In this document: piece after piece, positions 61,000 through 64,000 of the stretch
Layout: each line of letters starts with the position of its first letter
How positions within the stretch are numbered: the first letter of the stretch is position 1
Source: Lumbricus rubellus
Taxonomy: Eukaryota; Annelida; Clitellata; Crassiclitellata; Lumbricidae
Length of the DNA: 64,000 nt
NCBI GenBank assembly: GCA_945859605.1
Contig: OX243814.1
Location: 21,555,201-21,619,200 of the forward strand
Reading direction: 5' to 3'
Translations under genes and position numbers: made by a program
Notes under the pieces: model-generated
Told to the model about the DNA's origin: nothing
Database searches by the model: none
Seen by the model: only the letters and a program-made list of their open reading frames with translations

Positions 61000-62035
61000 T
61001 GCAATATGCGTAGACCCGTCTTAAAAGGTGGAATTGCATGGCCACATAGACGTAACGATGTTAATCATGAATAGCCTTTATATGTTAGACAGAAAAACGC
61101 TTTCATGTTTCTAAAAAATGTTTGTTTGTCATATACCACAAAGTGGCGGTGACTATCACAGTATCACCACCACTTTTAAAAGTGGTGGTGACTGGACACC
61201 ATCACTTTTTAAAGTGGTGGTGACTGGACACCACCGTCACAATTACTAGAACGTTTACACGCCTATGCCAACTGTGAGGCATTATGATGAGTTAATTAGA
61301 GTAAAACCCTCTTCACAAGTGTTTACTTTAAATTCTCGCAGACACATAGGTCGGCTCTTGTTAATCCCGCGCGGTAACTTATCGCGGGACAGTTTTATGC
61401 GACTGCTAGCAGCTACGGTTGTAGCGCGCAATAATTATTATTGTATTTGTACGAGTTACATGTACTTTGTTCGTTTTATTCATCATTTAGGCTACTTTTA
61501 AACCAATTAAACGACTCTTTATTAAATTTTCACAAAATGGTTCGAATTATTCACCGTTCCATAGATCATCATTCATTCGTTCGTTCATTGTGATTAATCG
61601 CGATTAAATTCTGTTTCATCTCTTAGTCTAATGTTCGTTTTTAGGTTAATAATATAGAATAATATATTATACAGTAATATAATGGTTGCCCCGAATTCAA
61701 GTCGGAGGTTGTTTCATGACAGTGATGAGCAGCGTAAAGCATCATGACATGTGACGTTATAGATAATCTCCAGGGCAGTCACTAGTCATATAGTGGCAGT
61801 TGTTGTTCTTCTGCTTCTCTCGCTCCTCCACCTTCCCAACTGAAGACATTAAGCCCACCGTATATGCCTACTTGGCGTTTGCAGCAGCAGCAGCTGCCAT
61901 ATATCGCGAGTAATAGATGCATTGTGGCAGAGACGCAGCAGCAGCTGCTGTCTCCATTCACCTGCAGCACACTGAAGCCGTTCAAGATAATAATCACCTT
62001 TTCATATTCTGCGCAGGTAATAATCGGAGTCGATT
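61000..62035. other. Noncoding stretch with a palindrome cluster
   Basis: 61143-61240 holds inverted AGTGGTGGTGACT/AGTCACCACCACT words, including a perfect 28-base palindrome at 61164-61191. The 78-codon frame at 61265-61501 has no motif. No gene is supported. Confidence 0.45.
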
Positions 62036-62059
62036 TCTACAATCGTCGTCTTCTAATCG

Positions 62060-62195
62060 TCGTCTCCTCCTACTCCTCCTCCTCCTCCTACTCCTCCTCC
62101 TTCTCCTCCTCCTCCTCCTCCTCTTCCTCCTCCTCCTCCTCCTCCTCTTCCTCCTCCTCCTCCTCCTCCTCCTCCTCCTCCTCCTCCTCCTCCTC
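62060..62195. repeat. Microsatellite (CCT)n
   Basis: TCC/TCT triplets, about 45 units; a smaller TCC/TCA run at 62324-62362. Confidence 0.94.
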
Positions 62196-62687
62196 TCCTC
62201 ATCATCCTCTCCTCCCTCTTCTTCCGTTTCTGTCTTCCTTTCTTCTATCATTTCCATTTCTCTCGTCCTCTGCATTCTCCTATTATAGTTGCTGAGTTCG
62301 GAGGAGGATTCATGCTACGATACATCCTCCTCCTCCTCCTCATCATCATCCTCATCATCATCATATGCATAGACATCATCTGCATCTGCATCCGCAGCGT
62401 GTATAACCACCATCACCGAAGCAGTAAGACAGTTATTAATAATTGGCAACATCTGCAGCCAGTCGGTCGGTCGGTCGGCAGCAATCAAAGAATCACAGAA
62501 TGATATCCGCATGAGATGATAATTTATAGTCTTCATAATTATACTGCATAGGATAGTATATGTCACAGACTTTGCAGGTCAAAAGTCTTAAGCGTATCCA
62601 CTATTCATTGTCCACACGTATACGGCCACACACACGCGCACAAGACGGGATAATAGTCTGAACCGAGATCATGTATCTATAGTTATC

Positions 62688-62947
62688 CAGTGCTTAAAGT
62701 GGGGGAAAAGGTGCCTGAACGCCCCTTACCTTCCCAAAAGAAGTGCCTGGACGCCCCCTACCTTACCAAAGGAAGTACCTGCATGGACGCCCCTTACCTT
62801 CCCAAAAGAAGTGACTGGACGCCCCTTACCTTTCTAGGCTGTGCTGGCCAATAAGTGGCAGAACAGCGTTCAGATTTTAAAAGAAGTGGATGGACGCCGT
62901 CCATGACGGTCATGGACGGCGTCCACAATGCCACACTTTAAGCCCTG
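62688..62947. mobile_element. hAT-like miniature element with internal 30-base repeats
   Basis: Ends CAGTGCTTAAAGTGGGGG and inverted CCACACTTTAAGCCCTG. About three to four internal units of GACGCCCCTTACCTTCCCAA type. CGTCCATGACGGTCATGGACG forms a central palindrome near 62900. No target duplication was found, so the superfamily is tentative. Confidence 0.6.
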
Positions 62948-62954
62948 TATATAT

Positions 62955-63147
62955 TTACCTGTGGTACTTGGTCCAACAACCTGGAATGAACTTCCCTTGA
63001 CTATGCGACACCTCCCAAGCTGTTCTCAATTTCACAAACTGTTGAAGACTTTTTCGCTTGATCTCGGTCGGAAGTGCCTCTGAGTAGCTACATGTACATT
63101 GAAGAGGCGCTATATAAATTATAACTGACTGATTGATTGATTGAAGC
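62955..63147 (+). mobile_element. LINE 3' end (CR1/L2-type) with GATT tail
   Basis: The frame reads PVVLGPTTWNELPLTMRHLP, KLLKTFSLDLGRKCL-stop, followed by GAAGAGGCGCTATATAAATT and (GATT)n. Same C-terminus and tail as at 1870 and 37045. Confidence 0.72.
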
Positions 63148-63232
63148 CAAAAGTAAACATAACTTAAAACGCGAAACTGAGCAGATTGCACAAAACTGCA
63201 TTGGAGAAAGAAAAGAATTGCAATAGAATGAG

Positions 63233-63306
63233 ATGATGACGACAGCGACAACGACAATGACGACGATGACGACAATGACGACGATGACGACGATGACCAT
63301 GACAAT

Positions 63307-63338
<32 letters not shown>

Positions 63339-63366
63339 TGACAATGACGACGATGACCATGACAAT

Positions 63367-63400
<34 letters not shown>

Positions 63401-63429
63401 ATGACAATGACGACGATGACAATGACAAT

Positions 63430-63463
<34 letters not shown>

Positions 63464-63819
63464 ATGACAATGACGACGATGACGATGACAATGACGACGA
63501 TGACCATGACAATGACGACGATGACGATAACAACGACGATGACGATGACGATGATGATGATGACGACGATGACGATGACGATGACGATGATGATGACGAT
63601 GATGATGATAACGACGACGACGACGATGACGGTGAAGATGACGATGACAATGACGATGACGATGACGGTGACGACGATGACGATGACGATGACGATGACG
63701 ACGACGATGACGGTGAAGATAACGATGACAATGACGACGATGACGGTGAAGATGACGACGATGATGATGACGATGACGGTGAAGATGACGATGACAATGA
63801 CGATGACGATGACGGTGAC

Positions 63820-63865
<46 letters not shown>

Positions 63866-63882
63866 GTGACGATGACGGTGAC

Positions 63883-63922
<40 letters not shown>

Positions 63923-63935
63923 GTGAAGATGACGG
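63233..63935. repeat. Long (GACGAT)n/(GACAAT)n array
   Basis: About 700 bases of GAC/GAT/AAT triplets with GGTGAAGAT variants in repeated blocks. Ser-, Thr-Met- and Val-Ile-rich frames on both strands (up to 336 codons) are artefacts. Confidence 0.95.
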
Positions 63936-64000
63936 ATCGATGCCGCTGTATACGTTGACCTTCAACGATCGATTGATTGACCTTTGCTGCAGCAGCTGGC

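Noticed and set aside
62955..63965. 336-codon Ser-rich frame on the minus strand and Thr-Met frame on the plus strand
   Set aside because: Both arise from GAC/GAT triplets. The end of the Ser frame overlaps LINE sequence on the opposite strand.

Overview
The window reads as nuclear DNA of a multicellular animal. It has split genes with GT-AG introns in consistent phase, a 200-base run of N (26945-27144), a tRNA-derived SINE family, non-LTR retrotransposon remains, many hAT-type and other DNA transposons, and very long microsatellites. Two genes belong to animal families: a p25-alpha/TPPP protein and an FMRFamide-receptor-like GPCR. The short palindrome TAGGCCTA and its halves are scattered through most of the window. 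I think a marine invertebrate, perhaps a deuterostome, is most likely, but the sequence alone does not settle the phylum. There is no bacterial, phage or CRISPR content.

Layout. (1) 1-11 kb is AT-rich and fairly free of microsatellites. It carries a six-exon minus-strand gene (coding 9880 to 4912) that I rebuilt from splice sites with matching phase. It encodes a 661-residue protein of no family I recognise, with a helical N-terminal part, a poly-Gly tract and repeated Trp-Pro dipeptides. Two weaker candidate exons lie at 193-312 and about 1174-1357. (2) 11-27 kb is intergenic or intronic and full of mobile DNA: hAT elements with perfect 8-base target duplications (11483-12266, 17756-19848), a piggyBac-type element nested in the second, SINE copies, and a 1.5 kb CATA array. 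(3) 27.8-32.7 kb holds a complete plus-strand TPPP gene (three coding exons, 173 residues). A 12-base satellite of about 106 units ends roughly two dozen bases before its first coding exon, and hAT elements lie in its second intron. (4) 34.8-38.1 kb holds retrotransposon remains cut by hAT insertions, one of which carries a further hAT miniature element. (5) 39.1-41.0 kb is a TCATC-type array. (6) 41.7-43.1 kb is an intronless-coding, minus-strand class A GPCR of 455 residues, closest to the FMRFamide receptor type. (7) 43.2-64 kb has no gene I can support. It contains a 1.16 kb mariner-like element with long inverted arms, LINE and SINE pieces, a composite hAT-like element with an AAGACC minisatellite, a perfect 28-base-arm hairpin, and many simple repeats.

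The genes do not form an operon or a visible functional cluster. The clearest system in the window is its mobile DNA. The tRNA-SINE appears to share its 3' tail with a local LINE family, and several hAT, piggyBac and mariner-like elements can be delimited to the base by their target duplications. No computation or database search was run; family names rest on motifs read by eye.
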